Source of the DNA: Tsuneonella deserti
Lineage (GTDB): Bacteria > Pseudomonadota > Alphaproteobacteria > Sphingomonadales > Sphingomonadaceae
Length of the DNA stretch: 64,000 bases
Assembly (NCBI RefSeq): GCF_014644315.1
Contig: NZ_BMKL01000001.1
Location: forward strand, 1,747,001-1,811,000
Reading direction: 5' to 3'
In this document: piece after piece, positions 9,437 to 18,049 of the stretch
How positions within the stretch are numbered: the first letter of the stretch is position 1
How the letters are laid out: the number at the start of each line of letters is the position of its first letter
Notes under the pieces: model-generated
What the model was told of the DNA's origin: nothing
Databases searched by the model: none
Seen by the model: the letters and a program-made list of their open reading frames with translations, nothing else
Program-made: the position numbers and the translations under genes

Positions 9437-10607
9437 GTTGCCCCCGGCCCCATGGACCGCTCGTTCCGAACTGGCCGGGCTCGTCGAAGCGCTGGGCGAA
9501 GGCAACGCCCGCTGGGTCGGCGGAGCGGTGCGCGACACGATCGTCGGCGGAGAGGTGCACGACATCGATGCGGCGACCCCGCTCCTGCCGGCCGAGGTAA
9601 TCCAGCGGCTCGACCGGGCGGGCATCCGCACGATTCCCACCGGCATCGATCACGGCACGGTGACCGCCATTCTCGAAGGCGGCAACGTCGAGATCACGAC
9701 CCTGCGCAAGGACGTCTCGACCGACGGGCGGCGCGCTACCGTGAGCTTCGCAGGCGAGTGGCACGACGATGCCGCGCGGCGCGATTTCACCATCAACGCG
9801 CTCTACGCCGATCCCGAGTCGCTCGAAGTGTTCGACTACTTCGGCGGCCTCGACGATCTGACCCAGGGACGGGTGCGTTTCATCGGCGACGCGCGCGAGC
9901 GCATCCGCGAGGACTACCTGCGCATCCTGCGCTATTTCCGCTTCCAGACGCGCTTCGGATCGGAGCTGGACGACGATGCCGAGGCTGCCTGCGCCGAACT
10001 CGCGCCGAGCCTCAAGGGTCTCAGCCGCGAACGCGTTGGGTGGGAACTCCAGAACCTGCTCGCCCTACCCGATCCATCGCCGACCGTGGCCCGGATGCGC
10101 GAACTCGGCGTCCTGCAAGTGGTCCTGCCCGAGAGCGGGCTCGACGAGATCGGGAAGCTCGCCGCGCTGGTCGCGGCCGAGAAAGCCGCCGGAATCGCGC
10201 CCGACGCCATGCGGCGGATGGCCGCGCTGCTTCCGCCCGCCCGCCCGGTTGCCGAGGCGGTCGGCGCACGCTTGCGGCTTTCGCGCAAGCAACGCGAGCG
10301 CCTCGCATGCGCCGCGGCGCGTGACACCCGCGACGGCGAAAACCCTCGCGCCCTGGCCTATGCGGTGGGAGCCGCCAGCGCCATCGACCGCCTGCTGCTC
10401 ACGGGACGCGATCCGGCCCCGGTCATGCAATGGGAGCGGCCCGAATTCCCGCTCAAGGGCGGAGAGATCGTCGCTCGCGGGGTGGCTGCGGGTCCCGAGG
10501 TCGCGCGCATCATGCGCACCGTCGAACAGCGCTGGGTCGGGGAAGGCTTCCCTCCCCGCGAACGGGTCGAAGCGCTGCTGGGCGAGGAACTGTCGGCGCG
10601 CCCCTGA
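9429..10607 (+). CDS. cca: CCA tRNA nucleotidyltransferase
   Basis: A class II poly(A) polymerase/CCA-adding enzyme that adds or repairs the 3' CCA of tRNA. The N-terminal head has RWVGGAVRD with the metal-binding pair in HDIDAAT, then TLRKDVSTDGR, RRDFTINALYAD, the GGLDDLTQGRVRFIGD segment and REDYLRILRYFRF. The C-terminal half is helical, as expected for tRNA binding. The 392-residue length fits alphaproteobacterial members. It is the last gene of the DUF1285-Nudix-cca run. Both tRNA genes in this window already encode CCA, so repair may be the main use for those. Confidence 0.93.
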   Translation: MAKLPPAPWTARSELAGLVEALGEGNARWVGGAVRDTIVGGEVHDIDAATPLLPAEVIQRLDRAGIRTIPTGIDHGTVTAILEGGNVEITTLRKDVSTDGRRATVSFAGEWHDDAARRDFTINALYADPESLEVFDYFGGLDDLTQGRVRFIGDARERIREDYLRILRYFRFQTRFGSELDDDAEAACAELAPSLKGLSRERVGWELQNLLALPDPSPTVARMRELGVLQVVLPESGLDEIGKLAALVAAEKAAGIAPDAMRRMAALLPPARPVAEAVGARLRLSRKQRERLACAAARDTRDGENPRALAYAVGAASAIDRLLLTGRDPAPVMQWERPEFPLKGGEIVARGVAAGPEVARIMRTVEQRWVGEGFPPRERVEALLGEELSARP

Positions 10608-10869
10608 AAATCGCTGCACACCGGAGCGCTTCATCCCGGCTTCATCTGCGTTCGGCAAAATGCGCGGGAGTTGCTTTCCGCAAGGGAACACGCTTCAAGC
10701 CCGTCTGCCGCCAATCGGCGGCCCAGCGCGACCGCGGCCAATCGGCTGCCTTCCCTCCTTCGAGGGTCCCCGCAAGGACACGCCTTGCATCCCCCGCGCT
10801 ACCCAAGTTCCGCCACGTGCGGCCATCCGGCTGCATCGTGGCATCGATCGAAGTGACACGGAGTACCAC

Positions 10870-11385
10870 ATGAAATTTCACCGCTTTGCCGCCACCGCAG
10901 CCCTTGCTGCCGCCAGCCTCGCCACCGCCGCCGCCGCGCAGGTTGCGGTCGGCTCGACCGTTTACGGACCGCAGGGCGGCGAGGTCGGCACGATCGTGAG
11001 CGTCGAGAACGGGACCGCGACGGTCGATACCGGAGCGAACAAGGCCGCGCTGCCGGAAAGCGCCTTCGGCAAGGGTGACAAGGGCCCGACGATCACCGTC
11101 ACCAAGGCCCAGCTCGACGAGATGGTCGCCGGCCAGCTTGCCCAGGCGAAGGCCGCGGTGGATGCCGCTCTGGTGGCCGGCGCCGCGGTGGTATCCGCCA
11201 AGGGCGCCGCGCTCGGCACGATCAAGTCGGTCGATGGCGACGCCGTGGTGCTGGAGAGCGCGGCCGGTCCGGTTGCCCTCAAGCGCGAACATTTCGCCCT
11301 CGATGCGCAGGGCGCGCTTATGGCGCTGTTCACCGCAGAACAGGTTGCCAGCGCGGCGGCTGGCGCCAATGCGGCGGCCCAGTAA
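10870..11385 (+). CDS. Small secreted protein with two beta-strand repeats
   Basis: I do not recognise a named family. The 171-residue product begins with a classic signal peptide (MKFHRFAATAALAAASLA, with an alanine-rich cleavage region ending AAAQ), so it is probably periplasmic or outer-membrane-associated. The mature part has two similar units: VGSTVYGPQGGEVGTIVSVE with ENGTATVDTG, and VVSAKGAALGTIKSVDGDAV with KREHFALD. They look like short PRC- or KOW-like beta modules. An Ala/Gln-rich helix lies between them. It has its own upstream region of 262 bases and a rho-independent terminator 61 bases after the stop, so it is probably monocistronic. Confidence 0.75.
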   Translation: MKFHRFAATAALAAASLATAAAAQVAVGSTVYGPQGGEVGTIVSVENGTATVDTGANKAALPESAFGKGDKGPTITVTKAQLDEMVAGQLAQAKAAVDAALVAGAAVVSAKGAALGTIKSVDGDAVVLESAAGPVALKREHFALDAQGALMALFTAEQVASAAAGANAAAQ

Positions 11386-11445
11386 GATACAGGCGGCACA
11401 AGTTCCGGAAGGCATCCCGTAAACGGAGCCCTTCGGGTCGTGGGA

Positions 11446-11481
11446 ACGGGTCGGCGGCCAGGTGCTGCCGGCCCGTTCTTT
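11446..11481 (+). terminator. Rho-independent terminator after the small secreted protein gene
   Basis: A 13-base stem, ACGGGTCGGCGGC (11446-11458) with GCTGCCGGCCCGT (11464-11476), including two G-T wobbles, a five-base loop and a short TTCTTT tail. It ends five bases before the parC stop codon and would separate the two convergent genes. Confidence 0.7.
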
Positions 11482-11485
11482 CGTG

Positions 11486-13786
11486 CTAGAACCGGTTGTC
11501 CTTCGGGAAGCCGCGCGGTGGCATCCGCCCTGCCGCGCCCCGGGCGACCTTCCACTGCCACACGTCATCTTCGGTCCGGGTGCGGCCGGTTTCGCCCCCC
11601 ATCGCCCAGCTCAACCCCTCGGCGAGCGTGAAGGTGATGGCATCGGACAGGCCGCCATCGCGATAGCGCTGCAAGGTCACGCCCTGCCCGCGCGACATGA
11701 TCGGCATTTCCTCCAGGTTGAAAACCACCAGCTTGCGGTTGTCGCCCACCACCGCGACGTGGTCGTGAGCGGCGGCGATCTCCCGCACGACGCGCAGGCG
11801 CTGGCCGGGCTTGAGATTGACCACTTGCCGCCCCTTGCGCGTCTCGGCGAGAAGTTCGTCGGTCACGGCGGCGAAGCCCTTTCCGCTGGTTGCTGCAAGA
11901 AGCAGCTGGCCCTTTGGCCGGTGGACCAGCGCAGCCACGATCGCCGCTTCGGGATCGATGTCGATCATCGTGCGCAGCGGCTCGCCGAACCCGCGCGCGC
12001 CGGGCAGCTTGTCGGCGCCAATCGTGAAGAACCGTCCGTCATCGGTCGCCAGCAGCAGCTTGTCGGTCGTCTGCGCGTGCAGCGCGAAGGCGGGTCCATC
12101 GCCTTCCTTGAACTTCCAGTCCTGCTCCAGCGGCAAGTGCCCGCGCGCGGCGCGCACCCAGCCCCGCTGCGACAGGATCACCGTCACCGGCTCCTTCTCG
12201 ATCATCGCGCTGGGATCGTATTCGACCGTCGGCGCGGCTTCCGCGATCGTGGTGCGGCGGCGGCCCAGCGGAGTATCCTCGGCGTATTCCTTGCGCAGCG
12301 CCGTGAGGTCGCGCTTCAACCGGGTCCGCTGGCGCGCGGGGCTTTCGAGCAGCTTGTTGAGCTCTTCCTGCTCCTTGAGCAGCGCATCATGCTCGCGCCG
12401 CAGCTCCATTTCCTCCAGCTTGCGCAACGAACGCAGCCGCATGTTGAGGATCGCCTCGGCCTGGCGGTCCGTCAGCTCGAACTCGGCCATCAGGACCGGC
12501 TTGGGCTCGTCCTCGGCGCGGATGATCGCGATCACCCGGTCGAGATTGAGATAGGCGACGATGTAGCCTTCGACGAGCTCCAGTCGCTTGGCTATCTGTT
12601 CCAGCCGGTGCCGCGTGCGGCGCTGGAGGATGTCGATCTGGCTGGCGACCCAGTGGAGCAGCAGCTCCTTCAGCCCCATGACCATCGGCGTGCGGCCCTG
12701 CCCGCCGGTGGCGTCGAGGACATTGAGGTTGAGGCCGAAGCGGGTTTCCAGGTCGGTCAGCTTGTAGAGCGACTCCTTCAGCAGCTCGGGATCGACGTTG
12801 CGGCTCTTGGGCACGAACACGATGCGCACCTGCTCGTCGCTCTCGTCGCGCACGTCTTCCAGGATCGGCAGCTTGCGGTCGGCGATGAGCTGGGCAACCT
12901 GTTCGATCAGCTTGCCCTTCTGCACCTGGTAGGGGATTTCGCTGACCACGAGCTGCCACTGCCCGCTGCCCAGCCGCTCGATGCCGGCCTCGCGGTCGCG
13001 CTCGTCCTTCGATTCGGCGGCATGGAAGCGGGCGCGCATGCGGAAAGATCCGCGCCCGGTCTCGTAGGCGGCGGAGATGACTTCCGGACTATCCACCACC
13101 AGCCCGCCGGTCGCGAAATCGGGGCCGCGGAACAGCTCCATCAGCCGCGAATGTTCGGCGTGCGGGTTGTCCACCAGCTCCAGCGTGGCATCGAGCACTT
13201 CGGCCACGTTGTGGCTGGGAATGTTGGTCGCCATTCCGACCGCGATCCCGCTCGATCCGTTGGCCAGCAGGTTCGGGAACAGGCCGGGGAAAATCTCCGG
13301 CTCCTGCTCCTCGCCGTTATAGGTCGGGATGAAATCGACGGTGCCTTCGTCGAGCCCCTGCATCAGCAGCAGCGCGGTGCGCGTCAGCCGCGCTTCGGTA
13401 TAGCGGTAGGCGGCGGCGTTATCGCCATCGATGTTGCCGAAGTTGCCCTGCCCCTCGACCAGCGGATAGCGAAGGCTGAAATCCTGCGCGAGCCGGACCA
13501 TTGCATCGTACACGCTCGCATCGCCGTGCGGGTGATACTTGCCGATCACGTCGCCGACGACGCGGGCCGACTTCTTGAACGCGTCGGTGGGATTGAGCTT
13601 GAGCTGCCGCATCGCCCACAGCAGCCGCCGGTGGACCGGCTTCAACCCGTCGCGCAAATCCGGCAGCGAGCGCGCGGTGATCGTGGACAGCGCATAGACG
13701 AGATAGCGTTCGGACAGCGCGCTATCGAACGGGGCATCGACGATCGCGTCGAACGGGTCTTTTTGGGCGTCCAGGGTATCGACCAT
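11486..13786 (-). CDS. parC: DNA topoisomerase IV subunit A
   Basis: The breakage-reunion subunit of topoisomerase IV, which unlinks daughter chromosomes together with ParE. The 766-residue protein shows the GyrA/ParC core: [33 protein letters not shown], the catalytic tyrosine in [11 protein letters not shown] (Y129), [14 protein letters not shown], a coiled-coil arm, and a C-terminal beta-pinwheel. ParC rather than GyrA is chosen because there is no GyrA box and the family-specific start [16 protein letters not shown] is present. At the sites equivalent to E. coli ParC S80 and E84 the residues are Ala90 and Asp94. It is convergent with the preceding gene and divergent from the DJ-1 gene. 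Confidence 0.95.
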   Translation of the reverse strand: MVDTLDAQKDPFDAIVDAPFDSALSERYLVYALSTITARSLPDLRDGLKPVHRRLLWAMRQLKLNPTDAFKKSARVVGDVIGKYHPHGDASVYDAMVRLAQDFSLRYPLVEGQGNFGNIDGDNAAAYRYTEARLTRTALLLMQGLDEGTVDFIPTYNGEEQEPEIFPGLFPNLLANGSSGIAVGMATNIPSHNVAEVLDATLELVDNPHAEHSRLMELFRGPDFATGGLVVDSPEVISAAYETGRGSFRMRARFHAAESKDERDREAGIERLGSGQWQLVVSEIPYQVQKGKLIEQVAQLIADRKLPILEDVRDESDEQVRIVFVPKSRNVDPELLKESLYKLTDLETRFGLNLNVLDATGGQGRTPMVMGLKELLLHWVASQIDILQRRTRHRLEQIAKRLELVEGYIVAYLNLDRVIAIIRAEDEPKPVLMAEFELTDRQAEAILNMRLRSLRKLEEMELRREHDALLKEQEELNKLLESPARQRTRLKRDLTALRKEYAEDTPLGRRRTTIAEAAPTVEYDPSAMIEKEPVTVILSQRGWVRAARGHLPLEQDWKFKEGDGPAFALHAQTTDKLLLATDDGRFFTIGADKLPGARGFGEPLRTMIDIDPEAAIVAALVHRPKGQLLLAATSGKGFAAVTDELLAETRKGRQVVNLKPGQRLRVVREIAAAHDHVAVVGDNRKLVVFNLEEMPIMSRGQGVTLQRYRDGGLSDAITFTLAEGLSWAMGGETGRTRTEDDVWQWKVARGAAGRMPPRGFPKDNRF

Positions 13787-13879
13787 GCCATGCGCCCTAG
13801 CAGGGCCACGGGCGAACGCTCAACGCCGGAACGCGCGGCTATCCCCACGCGTAGGAGTCTTCGAAAAAGGAGACCACCA

Positions 13880-14425
13880 ATGGCCAAACGCGTAATGATC
13901 ATCGCCACCGACGGATTCGAACAGTCCGAGCTGGAAAAGCCGAAAGCCAATCTCGAGCAGGCCGGTTTCGAAACCGTCGTCGTCAGCCCCGAGGACGGCG
14001 AGATCAAGGGCTGGGACCAGAAGGATTGGGGGCGTCCCGTGAAGGTGGACCTGACGGTAGACGAAGCTGAGGCCGCCGACTTCGACGCGCTGCTGCTGCC
14101 CGGTGGCCAGATGAACCCCGACATCCTGCGCATGAACGATCGGGTGGTTCAGTTGGTCAAGGACTTCGACCGGGCCGGAAAGCCCATTGCCGCGATCTGC
14201 CACGGACCCTGGCTGCTGGTCGAGGCGGGCATCGTCGACGGCAAGACCGTGACGAGCTGGCCCTCGGTCCGCACCGACCTGAAGAACGCCGGCGCCAACG
14301 TGGTGGACCAGGAAGTCGCCACCGACGGCAACCTGATCACCAGCCGCAAGCCGGATGACATTCCCGCGTTCAGTGAGGCCCTGATCGCCGCCCTGAACGA
14401 AGCGAAGGTCAGCGAAGAAGCCTGA
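13880..14425 (+). CDS. DJ-1/PfpI family protein (type 1 glutamine amidotransferase-like)
   Basis: A 181-residue PfpI-type protein with the nucleophile elbow AAICHGPWLL (cysteine followed by histidine), LLLPGGQMNPDILR, and VTSWPSVRTDLKNAGA. Relatives of this YhbO/YraA/PfpI group are reported as stress proteins with glyoxalase or deglycase-type activity; the exact reaction here is uncertain. The start is backed by AAGGAGA eight bases upstream of ATG. It lies divergent from parC with 93 bases between and seems to be a single-gene unit. No signal peptide is seen, so it is cytoplasmic. Confidence 0.9.
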   Translation: MAKRVMIIATDGFEQSELEKPKANLEQAGFETVVVSPEDGEIKGWDQKDWGRPVKVDLTVDEAEAADFDALLLPGGQMNPDILRMNDRVVQLVKDFDRAGKPIAAICHGPWLLVEAGIVDGKTVTSWPSVRTDLKNAGANVVDQEVATDGNLITSRKPDDIPAFSEALIAALNEAKVSEEA

Positions 14426-14471
14426 GGATATCGCCGAAGCGACTGGAACGGGTCGGCGGATTCGGCGGTTT

Positions 14472-14516
14472 CATGGTGACTTTTCAAGCTCTTGCCAAAG
14501 CGAAAGGGTCACCATG
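14472..14516 (+). promoter_or_regulatory. Perfect 9-base inverted repeat ending on a start codon
   Basis: CATGGTGAC (14472-14480) and GTCACCATG (14508-14516) are exact reverse complements separated by 27 bases. The right arm ends with the ATG of the 52-residue gene at 14514 and sits just after AAAGGG, so in RNA the start codon could be paired. It could also be a protein-binding dyad. There is no supporting comparison. Confidence 0.5.
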
Positions 14517-14672
14517 TCCGCAATTCCCAGTTCTGCCATGCCGCATGCCTATGCCAATGACGACGACGGTCAGGATAGCGGCGCGAGGGAAGCTTCGTCG
14601 CGCACTCCGTCAAAAGGGATGCTGGTGGGCGGCGCCATCGCCGCGGGATTGCTGTACCTGATCCTGCGCTGA
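14514..14672 (+). CDS. 52-residue protein with a C-terminal membrane helix
   Basis: Too short for most gene callers. It begins MSAIPSSAMPHAYANDDDGQ, continues with a polar Ser/Arg-rich stretch (residues 21-35), and ends with one hydrophobic helix (GMLVGGAIAAGLLYLIL) and a final Arg. That is the layout of a tail-anchored or single-pass inner-membrane peptide. AAAGGG lies upstream of the ATG. The start codon is in one arm of an inverted repeat. Function unknown; similar small membrane proteins are common in Sphingomonadales but I cannot name this one. Coding status is supported by the clean soluble-plus-helix layout and the gap it fills. Confidence 0.5.
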   Translation: MSAIPSSAMPHAYANDDDGQDSGAREASSRTPSKGMLVGGAIAAGLLYLILR

Positions 14673-14686
14673 GATCGTCCGCTCTG

Positions 14687-15016
14687 CTAGCGGCGCATGT
14701 CGTGCGCCTCGGCGGGCACGCGCACCGTGAGCCCGTCGAGGTCCGCGGTCAGCTCCACCTGGCACGAAAGCCGGCTGGTGCGGCAGGCTTCGGCGGCGAG
14801 ATCGAGCATGTCCTCCTCCTCCTCGCTCGCCGCGGGGAGGCGATCGAACCAATCGGGAGCGACGATCACATGGCAGGTGGAACAGGCCATCTGCCCCTCG
14901 CAGGTCCCCTCGAGTGGCAGGCCGGCAGCCTGGCCGACGCGAAGCAGGTTGTCGCCGGCCTGGGCCTCGGCAATCACCGGCTCGCCGCGCGGGGGGATGA
15001 AAGTGATCCGGATCAT
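14687..15016 (-). CDS. 2Fe-2S ferredoxin
   Basis: A 109-residue ferredoxin of the adrenodoxin/putidaredoxin (isc-type) class. The cluster ligands are visible as the CEGQMACSTCH pattern with the fourth cysteine further on in RLSCQVELT; the motif EEEEDMLDLA between them is typical of this class. It carries single electrons to partner enzymes. Its ATG overlaps the TGA of the upstream cysteine desulfurase gene (ATGA at 15013-15016), so it is translated from the same message and probably supplies electrons for Fe-S cluster work or another partner elsewhere in the genome. Confidence 0.9.
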   Translation of the reverse strand: MIRITFIPPRGEPVIAEAQAGDNLLRVGQAAGLPLEGTCEGQMACSTCHVIVAPDWFDRLPAASEEEEDMLDLAAEACRTSRLSCQVELTADLDGLTVRVPAEAHDMRR

Positions 15017-16095
15017 GGCGCCATCTCCTGCGCGTCCGCCGCGGTGTTGATGATGGCGGCGGCTTCCTCGATCTCGGCAAGCGTGGTGTAGCGTCCGAAG
15101 CCGAGCCGGATCGAGCTTTTCGCTTGCCCGTCGGAAAGGCCGATCGCCTTGAGCACGTGGCTCGGCCGCCCCGAGCCGCTGGCGCATGCGGATCCGGCTG
15201 AGAACATCACTTTGCGGCAGTCGCTCATCAGGCGGGCAACATCGAGCCCTTCCCGGCGAATGTTGAGGTTCCCGTGCCAGCGCGCCTCGGCACTGCCGTT
15301 GAGGGTCCAGCGTCCGAACAATGCGCGTGCGCGACTCCACAGTGTCTCGACGTGTTCGGCATCGGAATCGAGCGCTTCATTCGCAAGCTTCGCGGCCGCA
15401 CCCATCCCCGCGATGAGCGCCGGACTGAGCGTGCCGGAGCGCAAACCGAACTCCTGCCCGCCGCCCGTCTGGACCTCGCGCAGCTCGACGCCGTCCCGCA
15501 CCCACAGCGCTCCGACCCCCTTGGGACCATGAAACTTGTGCGCGCTGATGGCGATGAGGTCGGCTTCGGCCAGCGGCAATTTGCCGTAAGCCTGAACAGC
15601 ATCGCACAGGAAGAAAGCGTTGTTTTCACGTGCTTTCCTCAGCCACTCGGCAGTCGGCTGAGTGGTTCCGATCTCGTTGTTGACCTGCATGACGGCGACA
15701 AGCCGGGTGCCTTCCGGCAGCGCCTGATCAGGGCGGCACAATCCCTCCCCATCGACCCCAAGCCGGTGACAGCGCCCCAGAGAAAGTGCCGTATCGAGAA
15801 CCGCGGCATGCTCTATCGCCGATATTGCCACCGCTCCCTCACCGACAGTCCCCCGGATCGCCAGGTTGATCGCCTCGGTCGCCCCGCTGGTGAAAATGAC
15901 CCGCCCGCCCGAAGGCAACAGGGCGGCGACCTGTTCGCGCGCCAGCTCGATCGCCGCCCTCGCCATGCGGCCCATCCGGTGTAGTGAATGCGGGTTACCG
16001 AAGCCGGTCCCGCCCGGCCCATCGAGCCAGCGCAGCATCTCCTCGCGCGCTTCGGGCGCGAGTGGCGTGGTCGCCTGGTAATCGAGGTAGATCAT
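15013..16095 (-). CDS. Cysteine desulfurase (NifS/IscS class), second of a tandem pair
   Basis: A PLP enzyme that removes sulfur from cysteine for cluster or thio-nucleoside synthesis. It begins MIYLDYQATTPLAPEAREEM and contains FTSGATEAINLAIRG, the PLP lysine in ISAHKFHGPKG, and the persulfide cysteine in SAGSACASGSG, followed by PSHVLKAIGL. All catalytic residues are present in 360 residues. It overlaps both neighbours by ATGA: the upstream paralogue and the downstream ferredoxin. Compared with its paralogue it has the more canonical IscS-like active loop. Which acceptor protein it serves is not clear because no suf or isc scaffold gene is in the window. Confidence 0.92.
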   Translation of the reverse strand: MIYLDYQATTPLAPEAREEMLRWLDGPGGTGFGNPHSLHRMGRMARAAIELAREQVAALLPSGGRVIFTSGATEAINLAIRGTVGEGAVAISAIEHAAVLDTALSLGRCHRLGVDGEGLCRPDQALPEGTRLVAVMQVNNEIGTTQPTAEWLRKARENNAFFLCDAVQAYGKLPLAEADLIAISAHKFHGPKGVGALWVRDGVELREVQTGGGQEFGLRSGTLSPALIAGMGAAAKLANEALDSDAEHVETLWSRARALFGRWTLNGSAEARWHGNLNIRREGLDVARLMSDCRKVMFSAGSACASGSGRPSHVLKAIGLSDGQAKSSIRLGFGRYTTLAEIEEAAAIINTAADAQEMAP

Positions 16096-17189
16096 GCCGC
16101 CCGCCGCGCCATATCGAGCCAGGTCTCGCAGAACCGCTCGACCTCGGCTCGGGTGGTCGTCCAGCCGAAGCTCACCCGGATCGTGCGGTCGGCGAGTTCG
16201 CCGGGCAGGCCCATGGCCGTTAGGACGTGGCTCCGCTTCATGGTGCCGGACGAACACGCGGAACCCTGGCTGACCGAGATCCCCGCCATATCGAAGCGCA
16301 TCAGCTGCGCCTGCGCGCTCATCTGGGGCATCGCGAGGGCGCGAATGTAGGGCGTGGGGTCCGACAACCGGTCCGACAGCCATTCTCCGCCGAGAGCGCG
16401 AACCCCTTCGGCAAAGGCGTCGAGCGGCTCGAGCACCTCGGGCGCGATGTAAGGCTGGTGGCATGCTTCGAGCGCCGCCACCATGCCGAGCACGGCAGGA
16501 AGGTTCTCGGTTCCACGCCGATAACCGCGCTCCTGCCCGCCGGATGGATGGAGCAACGCGAAGTCCTTTACCAGCAGAGCTCCGATGCCGACCGGCCCGC
16601 CGAACTTGTGCGCCGAGACGATCGCAAGGTCCGCCATGCGCGGCAGTTCGAACTTGCCGGCGCTCTGCGCGCAATCGACCAGCAGCAGCCCGCCGTTGTC
16701 ATGCACCACTTCCGCGGTGAAGCCGATGTGCTGGCGATTGCCGGTTTCCGAATTGACGTGCTGCACGGCGACCAGCGATCGGTTCTCCGGGTCGCCCACC
16801 AGCAGTTCCAAGGGACGGCTTTCGTCCGACAAGGCCATAAGATCGGCCGCACCGTCGCCGCGCACGGGCAGCGTCCATTCCGGCAGGTCGCCGCGAAGGA
16901 CGGCGTCGTGCTCGACCGCGCTGGCGACGTCGTGCACCGCGTTCACCGCATCGAGCGCCAGCGCCGCCGCCTCGCTCGCCCCGCTGGTGAAGATCACCTC
17001 CCCTTCCCAGCCGAGCAACTCCTTCACCCGCGCGCGCGCATCTTCCAGCGCGGCGCGCGCCCGGCGGCCTTCCGCGTGCGGGCTGGAGGGATTGGCCCAA
17101 AGCGCAAAGCCCTGCTCCATTCCCGCACGCGCTTCAGGGCGCAGCGGGGTGGTTGCCGCGTGGTCGAGATATATGCGGGAATTCGTCAC
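16092..17189 (-). CDS. Cysteine desulfurase (NifS/IscS class), first of a tandem pair
   Basis: A second PLP-dependent desulfurase, 365 residues from the GTG at 17189 (MTNSRIYLDHAATTPLRP); an ATG at 17228 would add 13 residues. It has IFTSGASEAAALALD, the lysine motif VSAHKFGGPVGIGALLV, the substrate-binding RRGTENLPAVLGM, and the active cysteine in SQGSACSSGTMKRSHVL. Its sequence differs widely from the paralogue directly downstream, so it is an old duplication and not a repeat artefact. The two genes and the ferredoxin are coupled by ATGA overlaps. A division of labour, for example Fe-S assembly against tRNA thiolation, is an inference. Confidence 0.9.
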   Translation of the reverse strand: MTNSRIYLDHAATTPLRPEARAGMEQGFALWANPSSPHAEGRRARAALEDARARVKELLGWEGEVIFTSGASEAAALALDAVNAVHDVASAVEHDAVLRGDLPEWTLPVRGDGAADLMALSDESRPLELLVGDPENRSLVAVQHVNSETGNRQHIGFTAEVVHDNGGLLLVDCAQSAGKFELPRMADLAIVSAHKFGGPVGIGALLVKDFALLHPSGGQERGYRRGTENLPAVLGMVAALEACHQPYIAPEVLEPLDAFAEGVRALGGEWLSDRLSDPTPYIRALAMPQMSAQAQLMRFDMAGISVSQGSACSSGTMKRSHVLTAMGLPGELADRTIRVSFGWTTTRAEVERFCETWLDMARRAA

Positions 17190-17279
17190 GATTGCGATTT
17201 TCGCCTTCGGTCCTATATAGCCGCGCATCCGCGAGGCGCCAGCGTGTGCCGAAGCGCTTCCGTTCTTGCAGGTTCTTTC

Positions 17280-17936
17280 ATGCCCTCAGTCATATTCCCC
17301 GGTCCCGAAGGCCGCCTCGAAGGCCGCTACAGCCCCGGACCGCGCCCGCGCGCGCCGGTCGCCATGATCCTTCATCCGCACCCGCACGGCGGTGGCACGA
17401 TGAATGACCGGATGGTCCAGCGGCTCTACAAGACCTTCGTCGACCGCGGGTTCGCCACACTGCGCTTCAACTTCCGCGGCGTCGGGCGCAGCCAGGGCAG
17501 CTTCGACAACGGGGTGGGTGAGTTGTCCGATGCCGCGAGCGCGCTCGACTGGGTCCAGTCGATCCACCCCGAAGCGCAGACCACGTGGGTTGCCGGCGTC
17601 AGTTTCGGCGCGCTGATCGGCATGCAGTTGCTCATGCGACGGCCAGAAGTGCGGGGCTTCATCTCGGTTTCGGCACCTGCCAGCATGTACGATTTCAGCT
17701 TCCTTGCTCCCTGTCCGGCGAGCGGAATCTTCGTGCACGGCGGGGGCGACACGGTCGTCCAGCCCAGCTCGGTCACCAAGCTGGTCGAGAAGCTGCGCAC
17801 GCAGAAGCACATCACGATCCATCACGACGAGATCCCTCGGGCAAACCACTTCTTCGAGAACGAGCTCGAGGACATGATGCAGTCGGTCGACAAATACCTC
17901 GACTTCCGCCTCTCGCCGGACTGCCCGATCCGCTGA
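17280..17936 (+). CDS. Alpha/beta hydrolase
   Basis: A 218-residue serine hydrolase fold with HPHPHGGGTMNDRMVQ near the oxyanion region, the nucleophile elbow GVSFGALIG, and a C-terminal histidine in RANHFFENEL. This short, YcjY-like group is common next to Fe-S biogenesis genes in alphaproteobacteria; no substrate is known to me. It is divergent from the desulfurase operon with about 90 bases between the starts. The late acid residue is probably the Asp in HGGGDTVVQ. No signal peptide, so cytoplasmic. Confidence 0.87.
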   Translation: MPSVIFPGPEGRLEGRYSPGPRPRAPVAMILHPHPHGGGTMNDRMVQRLYKTFVDRGFATLRFNFRGVGRSQGSFDNGVGELSDAASALDWVQSIHPEAQTTWVAGVSFGALIGMQLLMRRPEVRGFISVSAPASMYDFSFLAPCPASGIFVHGGGDTVVQPSSVTKLVEKLRTQKHITIHHDEIPRANHFFENELEDMMQSVDKYLDFRLSPDCPIR

Positions 17937-18049
17937 TACCCTTCAATCGGTAGCCAGCCGCAACGCGAAAGCGCTTCTCGGATTCGGGTTATGATGTAAC
18001 ATTGCTTCTCGCGGACCCGGCAGAAGGCCGCGATAAAGGAGTGATGCAG

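Noticed and set aside
10707..10722. GCCGCC-AATC-GGCGGC hairpin taken as a terminator for cca
   Set aside because: Stem is good but no T-run follows, and it lies about 100 bases past the gene; kept as unproven.
12000..13850. Long plus-strand open frame antiparallel to parC (start of a 987-codon frame at 11462)
   Set aside because: It merges a shadow of parC with the true DJ-1/PfpI gene; homology only begins at 13880.
14473..14661. 62-codon frame starting in the left arm of the inverted repeat
   Set aside because: Cys/Arg/Pro-rich with no recognisable structure, while the overlapping 52-codon frame has a clean soluble-plus-helix layout and better ribosome site.
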